Assembly (NCBI RefSeq): GCF_003254395.2
Contig: NC_037645.1
Span: 930,001-994,000, forward strand
Source of the DNA: Apis mellifera
Taxonomy: Eukaryota > Arthropoda > Insecta > Hymenoptera > Apidae
Direction of reading: 5' to 3'
DNA: 64,000 bases
Shown: positions 1-12,400 of the stretch, piece after piece
Layout of the letters: the number at the start of each line of letters is the position of its first letter
Position numbering within the stretch: the stretch's first letter is position 1
Notes under the pieces: model-generated
Databases searched by the model: none
What the model was told of the DNA's origin: nothing
Seen by the model: only the letters and a program-made list of their open reading frames with translations
Translations under genes and position numbers: made by a program

Positions 1-28
1 TCAGGAATGAAAGGGATCCTCCTGGGGA

Positions 29-56
29 CGATGTTCATCCTGATGGAGGAACATCG
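29..56. repeat. Short hairpin
   Basis: CGATGTTC (29-36) pairs with GAACATCG (49-56); inside, one mismatch and three further pairs close a TGAT loop. No terminator role is expected in an animal nuclear genome; it may be a fold in an intronic RNA. Confidence 0.4.
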
Positions 57-2420
57 CTCCTCCGGTTTCTTTAAGAAACATATTAAAAGGGGGATGAAAC
101 GGTCGAGACACCCTTGAGCATTTCTTGAAATTTGATCTCCGACGACTCCATTGATGTCAACCCCTTTGTTCAAAGTCACCGCCACCACCACCGAGTTTCC
201 CCGGTGTATATGCGTTATCTTTTACACTGGGTAAAGGGAAAGGAAAGGAAAGAAGGAAAGAGAGAGAGAGAGAAGGAAAAATATCTCTTCTCGGTTTTCT
301 TATATGCCGATTACGAGAGATTGATTGATAATTAAAAAAAAAAAAACTTGCAATAATTTCCTTTCTTCTCTTTTATAGAACGGTTAAAAGAATTATCTAT
401 CCACGTAATGGTTGGTGATACACATAACAACATAGTCGGGCATAAATAATGAACGTTAAACATTAGAGTTTTAATCAACAGGCATGATTTCCAGTAATGT
501 TAATTATCCTAACGACGACATATTTTTTCACCGTGTGTCACGTTAAACGCTTCACGCTATCGAGCCGGTCACGTCGTCTCATTTTCCGCGTGACGTGGAT
601 GTCGCCACTCGGGCGATACGCCGGGCCTTTTCGTTATCCGTCCACAGTCGTGCGTTAAATGATAACACCGTTTATTATCATCTTCGTAACTAATGCTCCG
701 CAGTTAACCGTCTAATCAGTGCCCCGAGTATCGCGCCATTAGAGGACATTTTGCGACCGCCGCGCCATCTGTCATGTCTTTTCAATGCTACCGTCCTTAT
801 CGGTGATCGTACGACGACGACCAACGCGACGACAATACGCGAAATTACACGTGAAAAAGCGCGCGAGAACGATGGAATATTCCATTTTATTTCATTATCG
901 ACGAGTATTTCTTTCTCCTTCTTTTTCGAAAGAGAGACAGAGAGAGAGAGAGATTTTAATCGGATCATATGGGGACAGGAGTGACGCTTTGCACGCAGAA
1001 TTTTGATGGGACCCCGAAAAGTTGCTATTACTAATTTCTGATGGAAACTCACGCGGTGTCGAAACTTAACCAATTACGTATTAATCGGATCACCGGACTT
1101 TATCACGCGTAAAACTTTTCCTTGTCGGTCGGGAGGAGGGGGTCAATCAACAGTTTCGTCTAGTGGAACGATTATACCACCGCCGTCGCCGCTCTTTCTA
1201 GGGACTTTGGGACTATATCGCTGGATAGAGTGTTAGACGCGTGATATTTTTACGATTTTATCGATTCCAGCGACTTTTTCGATCCTCTTTAATCCTCTTT
1301 AATCGGTGACAAACGACGAAAAGAAAAAAAAAAGGTGGTTTTGCGGGAAATATAGCTCAAACACCGACGTTCTACTACTTTCGTTACTACTCTTCGGGAT
1401 TGTTCGCGAATTCGCAACCGCATCGGTTTCACAGGCGTCGACGACGTCTTCGTCGATCGCTCCTCGTCGATTTCTAACCGTCCTCTCCCGCAGATTCGCC
1501 TTCGCCGCTCCGTTATTGAAATACTTGTTACGTACTTAGCTTGCGCAAGTATTCGCGATCCAAGGGGGGGGGGGGGAGGGTTTATAGCGGGACGAATAAT
1601 TCGGTTAGACGAACGCGAACAAGAGGAGCGGGCAACTATCGAAAAATCGATGAAGCGGGGACGAGAGAGAGGGAGAAGGAGGGATCCCTGATAGATCGAG
1701 AAACTCGAGAAACTTCAAAACCGATCGTTTGTTGTTAGTTGCAGATTAGCAAACAGGTTTCCCCCTGACGGACCATCCTCGTGGAGGCTCTCCCCTCTCC
1801 CTCCCCCGTTTATCCCAAGTAGCGGCGTGCAAGAAAGGAATTAGCGGATTTCAATCGAACTTGCCACGATTTTGATCGATTAATCCGAGACACGCCTTCC
1901 GGAATCTGTCCTTCCCCCCTTTTCCACGCTAAATCGCCAAGTTTCACGCGGGTTGATCGTTTCGTTCGCCCAGGAAACACCCGTTCCTTATAAACAGCTA
2001 CGTCATCAGGACGAAAGTATCGTCGAAAGGTTCGATCGGGTGGGGAAGGCGAACACGTCGTCCGCTCTAATTGCGGTGAGAAAAATCCCTAGATAATCGA
2101 ATCCCCTATGGCATATCCTTACGCTCGTATACATTATTCATACACGTACGTCTTCTTCTCGACTTTACTTTTTCGCGCGATTATCGAACAAAATGTTTAC
2201 TCTCACTCACCGAGAGAAGCAAGTGAGTTTTGCCCAATTTGAAAATTTTTATGATACGAATGTTAAAATTATATTATTTAAATTTTATTATATTCGTTAT
2301 TATTCGAAAGAGAAGATATCAGGCCCACGTTTCCACGGAGGAAAACAGCGTTGTTCTCCGGGTAGCGATTGAGCGGGAACCAAGTGACCAACAAGCGTGC
2401 GGGGATCGGTGACCAAAAGT
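57..2420. other. Non-coding stretch, nothing gene-like
   Basis: Mixed composition with poly-A and GA runs and a G run (1565-1575). It holds an exact insect CTCF-type core, listed separately. Open frames are short and without recognisable motifs. Confidence 0.5.
762..770 (-). promoter_or_regulatory. CTCF-like core AGATGGCGC
   Basis: The minus strand reads AGATGGCGC followed by GGCGG, matching the core CTCF motif described in insects. A 9-base match has some chance of being random in 64 kb, so occupancy is unproven. Confidence 0.35.
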
Positions 2421-2479
2421 GATCCATCGCTTTAAGGTTGAGCCCAGGTTCGTTGGTTCGCGGCTACGCCGTTGCTACT

Positions 2480-3800
2480 CAGGATTCCAGTTCTCCTCCG
2501 CCCTCCCCTCGGCCCCCCCGCCCGTCCCAGCTCTCCTGGATCCCCGCACCCTCCGGCAACCCAACCCAACACGGCAGGAACCTGTTCCGCCCTTCCTCTC
2601 TCTCTTGTCGTTGTCTTCCTCCGTCCTTCTCTTTCTCCCTTCTTTCTCCTCTTCTCTGCAACACGTCCTTCCCTCTCGCTCTCGCCTCCTCCCTCTCCCT
2701 CCCTCCCTCGTTCTTCTCTCCGTTGCTCGCGCGCCGTTCTAGCGTCGGGCTGCTGCCGCACGTCTCTGTACAACTGTAGATATTACTGTTGCTCGTGGAA
2801 CGAAGAGAGCGCGGGAGGAAGAGAGAGAAGAGAACGAGGCGAGCGGAGGGAGAGAGAGAGAGATGGATAAATAGACGGAGCGAGAGACGGAGGAAAGGAT
2901 GGCACGAGGGGAGAGAGAGAGAGAGAGAGAGGGGCGAAGAGCCGTGCACACGTGCGTGTGCGTGAGAGAGAAGGAGCGAGGGGGGAGGAAGATCGAAGAA
3001 GAGGAAGAAAGAGAGGAGGATGGAAGCGGGCAAAAGAGAAAGAGAGACTGCTGGCTGCACGCGCTGCCATTGTTTGCAGCGTGTGTCTCTCTACCGTTTC
3101 CTCTCTCTCTCTCTCTCTCTCGCTTCCCCGCGCTCCGCGCTCCGCGCGCCGCCGTTCTTTCTGCTTTTTCTGTTCCACGTCTGTTGGACTTTTCTTCCTT
3201 TCTTTCTTTCTTTCTTTCTTTCTTGTTTTTTTCCCCCTCCCTCCTTTTTTTCCCTTTTTCTTTTTCTCCCCTCCCGCTCTTGTCCCCCCTCGCGTGGGCT
3301 CCGCCGCTGCAGGTCCTACTTCTCTTTTTCTCTCCCTCTTTTTTTTTTCTCTCCTCCTCCCTCCTTTTTCAGGTTGCTACAATTTTTGCCTATCGGGGCA
3401 GCGCGAGCCAGTAGTAGGTTCTCGCGAAGTGTAAAAGAGAAAAAAAGAAAAGAGGAGAGAGAGAAGGTGGAATGACACGGAAGGAGGAGGGAGGGAGGTG
3501 GAAAAGTCGACGAAGGATGCAAGGTTACCGGCGCAAGAAGGACGTAACTGGGCCGATGATCCTGCCTGTATTGAGAGAGAGAGAGAGAGAGAGAGAGGAG
3601 GAGGAGGAGGGGAAATCTCCTCGACCTTTCTTTTCAGACGCTGCGCTTTTTGTCCGTTCGAGCAAACGTGTCTCCTCTCTTCCTCCTCCTCCTTCTTTCC
3701 TCCCCGCCTCCCTTGTTTATTCTCCCTCTGTCTCTCTCTCCTCGAAGTTGGTTTCGAAGGGACGAGAGGAGGAGGAGGAGGAGGAGGAAGAGACGTTATC
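2480..3800. repeat. Alternating polypyrimidine/polypurine (CT/GA-rich) block
   Basis: The plus strand switches between pyrimidine-rich (about 2490-2740, 3070-3390, 3640-3745) and purine-rich (about 2790-3050, 3430-3605, 3755-3800) segments, including CT at 3101-3120, CTTT at about 3198-3224 and GA at 2911-2931 and 3573-3597. All long open frames across it are Ser/Leu or Arg/Glu repeats and are not genes. Such tracts bind GAGA-type factors and can form triplex DNA, so a regulatory role is possible. Confidence 0.7.
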
Positions 3801-4463
3801 CCAGGACGATGATCCCCGCGACAACCGTGTTCCCGCGCATTCGGCGACGCTTTTCGGCGGGAGATTCGAACGAGATTGTATAACATTTCTCCCCGTCGCT
3901 CTAAGAATCGAAGATAGAGAATATCGAGCGAATATCACATATAGGAGAAAACAAATCCCTTCCTTCTCCTATACGAGAACGAGAAACGTGAATCTTTCGA
4001 GCGTGTACGACTTCTAAACCAGTTTCCACGCCGGTTCCGTTCCCCGCGCACGGTGGAGAAGAAGAAGAAGGCCTCTTCTTTTCTAAGACAAGACCTTTTT
4101 GCGCATCCAACGGAACGAGAAAAAAAGGAAGAAGAATCGGAAAGAGTAGACGAGAGAAGAGGGAGCGAAGAGATTAAAATAAAAGAAAAAGAGGAAAGAG
4201 AGAGAGAAGCATATGGACGAAGCGACCGAAGACACTCGGACATATTCGTTTTTTATGTCGCCTTTCAAACAGGTTTTACATTCGGCCAATATTGTCGTAG
4301 TAAAGTGTTCTTGTTTACCGTGTCGATAAGCTTGTCGCGTATCTCTTAAGCGGGTGCGCTTGTTGGGCGCCAATGGGCGCGGAGAACGCAGAAGAGGTGG
4401 AGGAACAACTCTCTCTCTCGCTCACTCTCTGTCCATCCCTCTTCTATTCCTCGTGTGTTTGAG

Positions 4464-4472
4464 AGGTGGCGC
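4464..4472 (+). promoter_or_regulatory. CTCF-like core AGGTGGCGC
   Basis: AGGTGGCGC followed by GCTAGA lies just downstream of the GA/CT-rich block. It differs by one base from the AGATGGCGC core. Weak evidence by itself. Confidence 0.25.
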
Positions 4473-4869
4473 GCTAGAAGGGAGCAGAGCGCGCTAGAGG
4501 GCCGCGGGGTTGAGTTGGAGGGAGAGAGAGGGAAAACAAAGAAAAAAGGTGGAGAGAAAGACGCGTAGGAGAAAAAGGAGAAACGTCGTCGTGGAAAATG
4601 GGGAGGGAAGGAAAGCTAGGCCTGTACACTGCAGAATCCTTGCTTCTTTTCCCACCACTCTTCGATCGTTTTCTTTCTTTTTTCTTTCGACTTGTTGTAC
4701 ATCTCTCATTCTTCTCCTTCCACGAAATCTCGAGCCATCTCTTGGCGTATCATTGCCACCCTCTCTCTCTCTCTTCTTCTTTCCTCGCTCAATCCAGAGG
4801 AACGTTGCGTCATTCGTCGAGTACCCCCCCGTTAAAGGAACGAGTCAACACTTGTTAGTGTAACAACAC

Positions 4870-6960
4870 GATTAATATGTAAACTCGCGCACGCGAAATT
4901 GCCTGTGTACAGGGGGTTAGGGATGAACCGGAGATGAGAGTAGTCGAGGCACGAGGTTACGTGTCAGAAAATTTTTCACTTAATGGAAGCGCCATTAGAA
5001 TCGTTTTGGAATTATTCCATTTTCAAGATTTAATTTTAATTAATAAGAATCTTTTTCATCGATTGTAATATCTCTTCAAAGAACTCTCTTTGAAGAAGAT
5101 GAAATCGTAATCGAAAATACAAAAAAAAGGAACATATTCATCGATATATCACCATTATAGAAGAGAAATTATAATTTCTATATACATATATAGTTTGTAT
5201 AAACGCATAACGAATGCAAATATCGATGGACGTAAACATGTGCATAAGTTCAATCGAACAGAGATCGCTTTCTGGAATTCCCTCGTAATGCTTGACCACA
5301 AATATCGAAGGAATTGGAAACTCGTGAACGGCGTACCCCTCGGGAATGTTGAACTTTTGTTAAAAGTGGAAGAATACAATCGAAACGAGGAGGGCAACAT
5401 TCTAACAGGGGTGAGCTAATATTGCCATTATCGAGAAATTGTTGATCAATCGATGATAGTATTTCCACGCAGCAGCTGATCCAAACGAATGTAAATCCTC
5501 TCCTATTCTCCCATTTCTATATTTCTATACTCAACGATTGACGGATGCGTCATGGAAATTTCCTATTCTCGACGACGCGCACGGCAACGTCACCAACTTT
5601 TCCAAGATGTCGTCAGTGTGCGCACATTTTTCGAATTTCTTGCAACAATTTTTTCTTATTCTTTATCGAAAATCGATTAATACAGCGGCAATCGTTTAAA
5701 TAGACTTATGATTCGAATTTTCGACGGAGTTTCTCGAAATGAAAAATAGAGAGAGAAAAATCTATTTCGAAACAATATATATTTTTACAAAAGTTCGTCG
5801 ATTCGAATTCGATCCGAATATTAGAACGAGAATTCGGTCGGAGAAACGAGCGTGAAACGAATCGAGCGTGCTGCTTGATCGAATCGAGGTAGTGTTATCA
5901 AAATAACCTTGATGAGGGGACATGGAGAGAAAAGAAAAAAAAAAAAAGGCGTACGCGTGGGCGGAGGAGGGAGGTGAATAAACTTAATTATCGGCGATAA
6001 GATATCCCCGGTTTGACGGTTGCACGTGGTCATTCTCACTGACGCCAAAAAGAAAAAAGAAAAAAAAAAGAAAGAATTGCAAAAAAATCAATCGAGTGTA
6101 TCCGATGTAATTCTTTAATTCGATCCTTTAACTCGATCGTAAAAATTGATAAAATATTTTAAGACTCTCGATCTCGTATTTATGGTTTAGAGTAATTTTT
6201 TAAAGAATTTTTGAGAGATTAATTTGTCATTATTTCGGATGGATCGTTACGAAAAAACTGCGTAGAATAATTCTTGAACACGGAAAAAAATTGAACGCAT
6301 TAAAACGAAGAAATATTAATTACGCAGCTAGAAGAAAACTAAAATAAGGAGAGAGCATGTTAAAATTACAAATAAGAAACTGAATATTTAGATTAATGGA
6401 CACAAATTTTTCGAATAAATAAAAGAGAAACTAACAAGGAACTGACAACATTACCATTGAAACAAATAAACTTTGCAAACAAAAAAACCGTTCGCGAAAC
6501 ATTCGTCGATCGCAGGAGAAATGGAAATGATAAAAAGAGAAAAAAAGGTGAGGAGGGGAAATTCAAAGAAACGCAAACGGTTTACAAAGAAGCAAGGTCG
6601 GGTTGGAAGATGGTTGGAACAACGGCGGAACGATGTCAGCGGGGCAAGCACGTGAATTAAGCGAGGTTGGAAATTAACCCCCTTAAGCCACCCTCTAGAT
6701 TTACCCCAGGTGCTCGTCAGTGTCCGACCCTGAAACCGTCGAGCATCGTAAACTCGCTCGCTCGTTCGTTTTACTGTCGTAAGAGGACTGGCCCCTGGAA
6801 TCCCGTGCGGCATTCGAACACCAAGAATCGTGATTAAACATTAACAGGTTACCTTCTTAGGATTCTTTGCGCGTACTCTTCGCTCCTCTTCTTGGGCCGG
6901 CGTCATTAGGATCGTGCGATTCAAAGAAGAGGAATCTTTTTTTTCTTCGATTGATCAATT
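4870..6960. other. AT-rich non-coding stretch
   Basis: No open frame with protein-like composition. Contains A-runs (5937-5947, 6051-6069) and common ATTAAT words. Nothing further seen. Confidence 0.5.
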
Positions 6961-6971
6961 AGAGTCGCCTC

Positions 6972-7512
6972 TTTTTTTTTCGAAACTCTATAATTAGATT
7001 ATCCTTGTTCGGATCTCAATCGAAATTTTTTTGTATTTGGAATTAAATCGTACTTTGGATGATACAATCCTTATCGATGGATATATATTCGAAAAGCGTT
7101 TTTTATTTTTGTTTTCGATTATTAATCGGAGTTAAATTGGAATTAATTTGGATTTGGATTAATCAGAGTTGTTTAAAAATATAGGGAAGAGGAAAAATGG
7201 TTGGAAAGAAAGGAAAGATGCCAAAAAATAGCGACTTTTTTTTTCGAAACTCTATAATTAGATTATCCTTGTTCGGATGTACGATCTCAATCGGAATTGT
7301 TTTGTATTTGGAATTAAATCGTACTTTGGATGACCATCCTCATCGATGGATATATATTTGAAAAGAGTAATTTCATTGTTTTTGTTTTCGATTATTAATC
7401 GGAGTTAAATTGGAATTAATTTGGATTTGGATTAATCAGAGGTGTACGAGTCGTTTAAAAATATAGGGAAAATGGTTGGAAAGAAAGGAAAGATGGGCCA
7501 AAAAATAGCGAC
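6972..7512. repeat. Two-copy tandem duplication, period about 264 bp
   Basis: Copy 1 (about 6972-7235) and copy 2 (about 7236-7512) share the start CGAAACTCTATAATTAGATT (6981 and 7245), the middle GGAATTAAATCGTACTTTGG and the end AAAAAATAGCGAC. Copy 2 has small insertions (for example GTACGA) and substitutions. There is no coding frame. It looks like a local segmental duplication that has begun to diverge. Confidence 0.85.
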
Positions 7513-8089
7513 TCGGCGGATCTCGATGCAAACACAACCGGTGTTACCAGCTTGCAACTCTCTCACGGCATAAAATTAGCCGAAAGAGACTTTGGCAAAC
7601 AATCATCGTTGCTTTGGAGAAGGAATAACTCAAAGGGGGAAAGAATGAAGCCCTGTATATTTATCGACCAAGTTTACCCACCATGCTTTTCACCTCGTAT
7701 TTGTTTTTCCCCGCGTTTCCTACACCTATCAGACCCGATAAAAAAGAAGAAGAAGAAAAAAAAGAACACACCAATCCACCAAAAGATAACAACATTTCCC
7801 CTCCACTCCTGAATTTCTTCGATTTTCAAACAAACTTCTCTAGTCTTACACCCAAGAAGAATTTTAAAAAAGGAATATGTATGGACATTTTTAAACAAAG
7901 GACACTCCTCCACATCAAATGCAATCATTCCTTGACATGGTGTCTAATAATAGTTTCTGAACAATTTTGAAAGACATTTCCAGGATCAAAATACTTGACT
8001 GCTCGATCATCCTAGCGCCAACAAGTTTAAAAAAGGAAACGCGGATCGAGGGTTCGATAGAAAGGGAGTCGTGACCCCGACTTTTAAAC

Positions 8090-8900
8090 CAGTGCGTAAC
8101 GAGAGGTTGGCGGAAAGATTCGAGGGGGGGGGCTGGTTTTTGGTCGGTGGTGTCAGGAGGCACGTGCGGAAGCCGGTCGAAGGGCCCGTGAGAGACGACG
8201 ACGACGTGGGACGAAGAAGGAAGAAGAAGATTGAAAAGAGAGAGAGAAGGGGGGAAGCTTTGGTTCTCGTGAAAATTACCGGGCCGACTATACGGCCCTG
8301 AAGAGCGCGTCATCCCCTTTAACCGGGGGATTGAATTTTTCCCCGACGTGGAGCAGCTCCTGGCACAGGGTGCGCACGACTCCGCCGGCCTGAACCCACC
8401 CCAACTCGCCCACTCATCCCTGTTTCCTAACAGAGAAAGAGAAAAAGGAGGGAGGGGAAGAGAGGGTGGCCCATCCCCCCCCTCTCTCTCTCTCCCCCTT
8501 CCTCCTCCGCCCCCCCACGGACAATAATTCTCCAGTGGTCGCGGAGGGTTGCCCGTGGCAACTCTTCACCACGGTGGAGACGAGCTGACGAGACGAGCGC
8601 GATGAAATTGTCTCTCCCTCGCCCACCTACCTATCTACCTCTCTGCACCCCTCTCCCTCTCTCTCTCTCTGTCTCTCTCTCTCCGTGTGCGCGCTGGTTG
8701 TACGTGGTTGTAGGAAGAGCAAAAAATGCAAGAGCAAGGAGGGCGGGGGAAGCGGGAGAAAAAAATAGAGAGACGACGGAGGGGGAGAGGGAAACGGGGG
8801 CGCAAAGTAACGGGGGATGGGTAGTGTGGGTTGGTTGGGAATTTCGCGTATCTTCGACACCGGGGGTGGCCGCGTTTAATCCTCCGGGCTGTATAAGGGA
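8090..8900. other. GC-rich intronic island with CT tracts
   Basis: A GC-rich stretch (for example 8280-8410, with GCCGGCC and CCCCGACG words) and adjoining CT-rich tracts (8472-8510, 8650-8685). Open frames are short or repeat-derived. It could be an enhancer or an alternative promoter; I see no start, splice or protein motif to prove it. Confidence 0.3.
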
Positions 8901-9319
8901 AGGAAGAAAGGGCCCTGCAGGGGTTGCGATTAAGAATCGGCACTACTTTGGCCAATGTTTTTCTTTTTCTTTTTCAGTGACCGCCTTCAAAGCTGAAATC
9001 ATTCATACGAGGAGGAAGAAGGAAGATTTTGTATTTGAAATTATATCAAAACATTCACCCAATAATAATAATAATTATCAAAACATATTTAAACTTTATC
9101 ACGATGGTAAAAACTAAGTTTCGATAAGAAAAGAAACTACATCGATAACGCATAGAACAATCGTTCTTGCAATCACAAAAGAAGAAAAAAGGTACAACGC
9201 ACGAGAGAGAGAATATGAATGGAATCTAATAATATTTCGAGGAAAACAAAACGGAGGAGTCGCTATTCCTTCTTTAAAAAGAAAAGTATAGAGAGGGGGT
9301 AAAAAAAAGATGTTGAAAA

Positions 9320-9480
9320 GGTAGCCGACGTGAGTTGGCGCATTGACGGGGACTCCCTGAACGGGTGTCGGCCGGACGACCGAGAGGATTAGCGGCGGAT
9401 CGTGTGCGTCCGGCCGTAACGAAGCAGCGCTCTCCGCGAAGCGCCACGGGTTTATCATAAAAGAAGTTGGCTGACCCACA
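9320..9480. other. GC-rich island in AT-rich DNA
   Basis: About 160 bp of high GC with many CpG words (GTCGGCCGGACGACC near 9367) between AT-rich flanks. No frame is convincingly coding. Candidate conserved non-coding element. Confidence 0.25.
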
Positions 9481-12400
9481 AGGGGGAGGATATCCGTGTG
9501 TATAATTCGATCGGCGCCCCTCTAATCCGCCGGAATATTTTGACACGGCGGCTCACGGTCGAGCACGCGTCGAGGAGAAGACGAGGATCTGAAAGGGATC
9601 GAGGACGGCGCCTCGATTCACCCCTTCCACCTCCTGATCCAGTGTCGCTGGTTAATCAGCGGCCTGAGAATCGCGTGATTCATTCATTCTCCCTTTCGTG
9701 TAAGAAGGAGAAAATTATTTTCTAATATTCTATGGTAAACATTTAGTCCCATTGAAGCAAGTTAAAAAGTGTGATAAAAATTCAATTTAATTCATAGATT
9801 GTCTCGCATCGAAAAGATTAACAACCGAGGGCAACGGGCCTTGAAACTGAAGGGGAGGCTAGAAACTGATTAAACAGCGGGGGTAACTCCTTAATTTCAT
9901 CCGCAAATGATTATACGTGTATATATATAGAGAGAGAGAGAGAATTCCAGGCTTCTTCCATATCCATTTCGCGTAAAGAGCTTAACGAGCAGATTACAGG
10001 GAGTTCTATCGGATCGCGACAAAAGGGAGACGCGTCGTCGATTTGATACGGAACGCCCAGAGAACCTGTGCAACGGGCCACGTGTGCGTGCAACCACTGC
10101 GTGTGCGCGTGTACATATCGTTTAACGCAGAGAGTTTGCGCCTACCATCGACTGGTCCAACCAACTCCTCGATTAACCAGAATTCGCTTCCCTCGATCTG
10201 ACCAATGTTGCAAGAGATATAATCAGTTTCTAAGAAAATATTAAAATATCGAAGATCGACGAGATCTTTGCAATCCTTTATTATACGAGGTGATCAAAGT
10301 TGTGGAAAATTGACGAATGCTTTCGAACGCTTCACCCTATACAGCCGATCTTACATACGCCAAGGATGTATATATATATATACTTTTGCACACACGTTGC
10401 ACGTGAGACAGTGTGCACGTATCTATATAGAAAGAGAGGAGGTATGTAGGGAAGACGTGAAGAGAGAGAGAGAGGCAGGGTCGAATGATCAGCCATAAAC
10501 TGAGTCAGCGGGGATAGTATTGTCCTCCGCCACCCCTGCAACTCTCTCTCTCTCTCTCTCTCTGGCTCTCTTTCACCGAACCACCCCATGATTCCACCTC
10601 TCGTCCGCAGACGCGACTCGGAGCGAGGAGGAGGAGGAGGAGGAGGAGGAGGAGATGACGCCATGAAACTATCGCCGTTCGAATCGTTAACAAAACTAGA
10701 CCCATTCCACTAGAGGAGAAGAATAGTTTGTGGAAGATATTTGGAGGGAGGAGGAGAAGAAATATGAATAACGGGTAGCATGCATATTTTATGAGACGTT
10801 TCGGATAATTGAGATTGATCAGTTGTCAGCTACGCTTTCACGCTTTCGCGAATCCATTCAAGATGGAATTTTTCTGTTACTGTTTTATGTATCATCCTCC
10901 TGTTCGATTGGAATGGTTAAAAAGAAGAAGAAGAAGGAGAAGGAAGGAGGAAGAAAGTTTTTACAAACACTTGTGTAATAATTTGAAAATTGTTAGAGAT
11001 TTTTCTAAGAGGACAGAAGATTCGTTACGCGTGTGAAATTTGTTAATTTCAATTGTGCGAAAATCAATCGTTTGAAATTCGACGTTTAATTTAAAGCTCG
11101 AGGTTAGCTCGAGCCGAATAATGTTTCGAGCCGATTGTTTTGTTGGTAAAAAAAAAAAAATGAAATAGAAAAATCGTTACTGCATTGTTTCAACATCGGG
11201 GCGGATTTTCTTATTGAAAGTTTGAAAAACGCATGAAAAATTGCACGAGAACATTAACAGAGCTTTTACAAGGTTTACATTTAAAAGAGCAAACATTCTG
11301 CAATTAATATAAAAAATTTAAATTGGCAAATATAAATATAATATAATAAATAAATAAAGGGGATATCGATAAAACGAAATTCGATATTGAAAAGCAAGCA
11401 TTGCATTTATTACAATTTTCGATAAACGCTATAAATATTCCAAATCTTACCGGAGAATTCCATTTCCATTTTTTCCCCCTTTCGATTATCGCTTTATTAT
11501 TATTATTATTACGTGCATTTTCAAGATTGCCTTTCGAAATCTTTAAATACCTTTTTTAAAAGTTCATCACTCTTGATCCTTCCTTCGTAAATGAAACGAT
11601 AAAACAATATCCAACTCATCCCCTTTTGCAGATTAAGCAGCAACGAAAGCACGTCCAATTATTCAATCATCTGAGAAAAATTGTTGGATCGAGGAAAGAA
11701 TTAAAAATCAGTCGAATTAAGAGACGCAAATTATTACGCGAGCCGACAGCTTTCAAAGGTGGTGGACATTTCGCCGTCGGAGGAAACGTGTGGACGCGGC
11801 TTAAATCGATCAGCGGCCTTAAGAAACACGGTGCATAGCCCGAGGGACGGCGGTGGCATGCAACAGGCCACTAGCTTCGTAGAAAGAGAAGCCCGTGTAG
11901 AAAGACTGTTCGGATCAAAGCACTTACCACGGTATTTATGCTCGCTCCTTAAACAGTCCTTTCGTACAGGATAAAAACGCTCCCATTCATCAAGCGAGCA
12001 TCGCGGAAGTCAATTATCGTGCCTCGTTTCTTAATTAAAACTGGTCTTGCTACCAAGCGTAACGATAAGTGAGAAAACTTTTCAACCGGTGCTACCTCGT
12101 TTTCCCTCTTCCTTCCTATTTCCTTTCTTCTGAATTCGATTTTCTAAAAACCCATCTCTTTTTTTTCATTCTCTCTGGAAATATACAAGATACACGCCTT
12201 TTACGGGGATGGCAAATTGTTGTATAACATTTAGAATTAGAAGAAAGAAGGTATCAATTTTCCACGTTAATAAATATCTATATGTACGCGCGACAAAGAT
12301 GCAAGAGGAACTATTCAAGTTTATCATAAATGCCGGGCGTAATTTACTTTGCAAAGACGGACTTAACCCAATAACGTCGAATACATTTCGTGGAGCGAAA

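Noticed and set aside
2399..4243. Many frames rich in Ser-Leu or Arg-Glu
   Set aside because: Coded by CT/GA repeats in all frames and on both strands; no motif or consistent exon structure.
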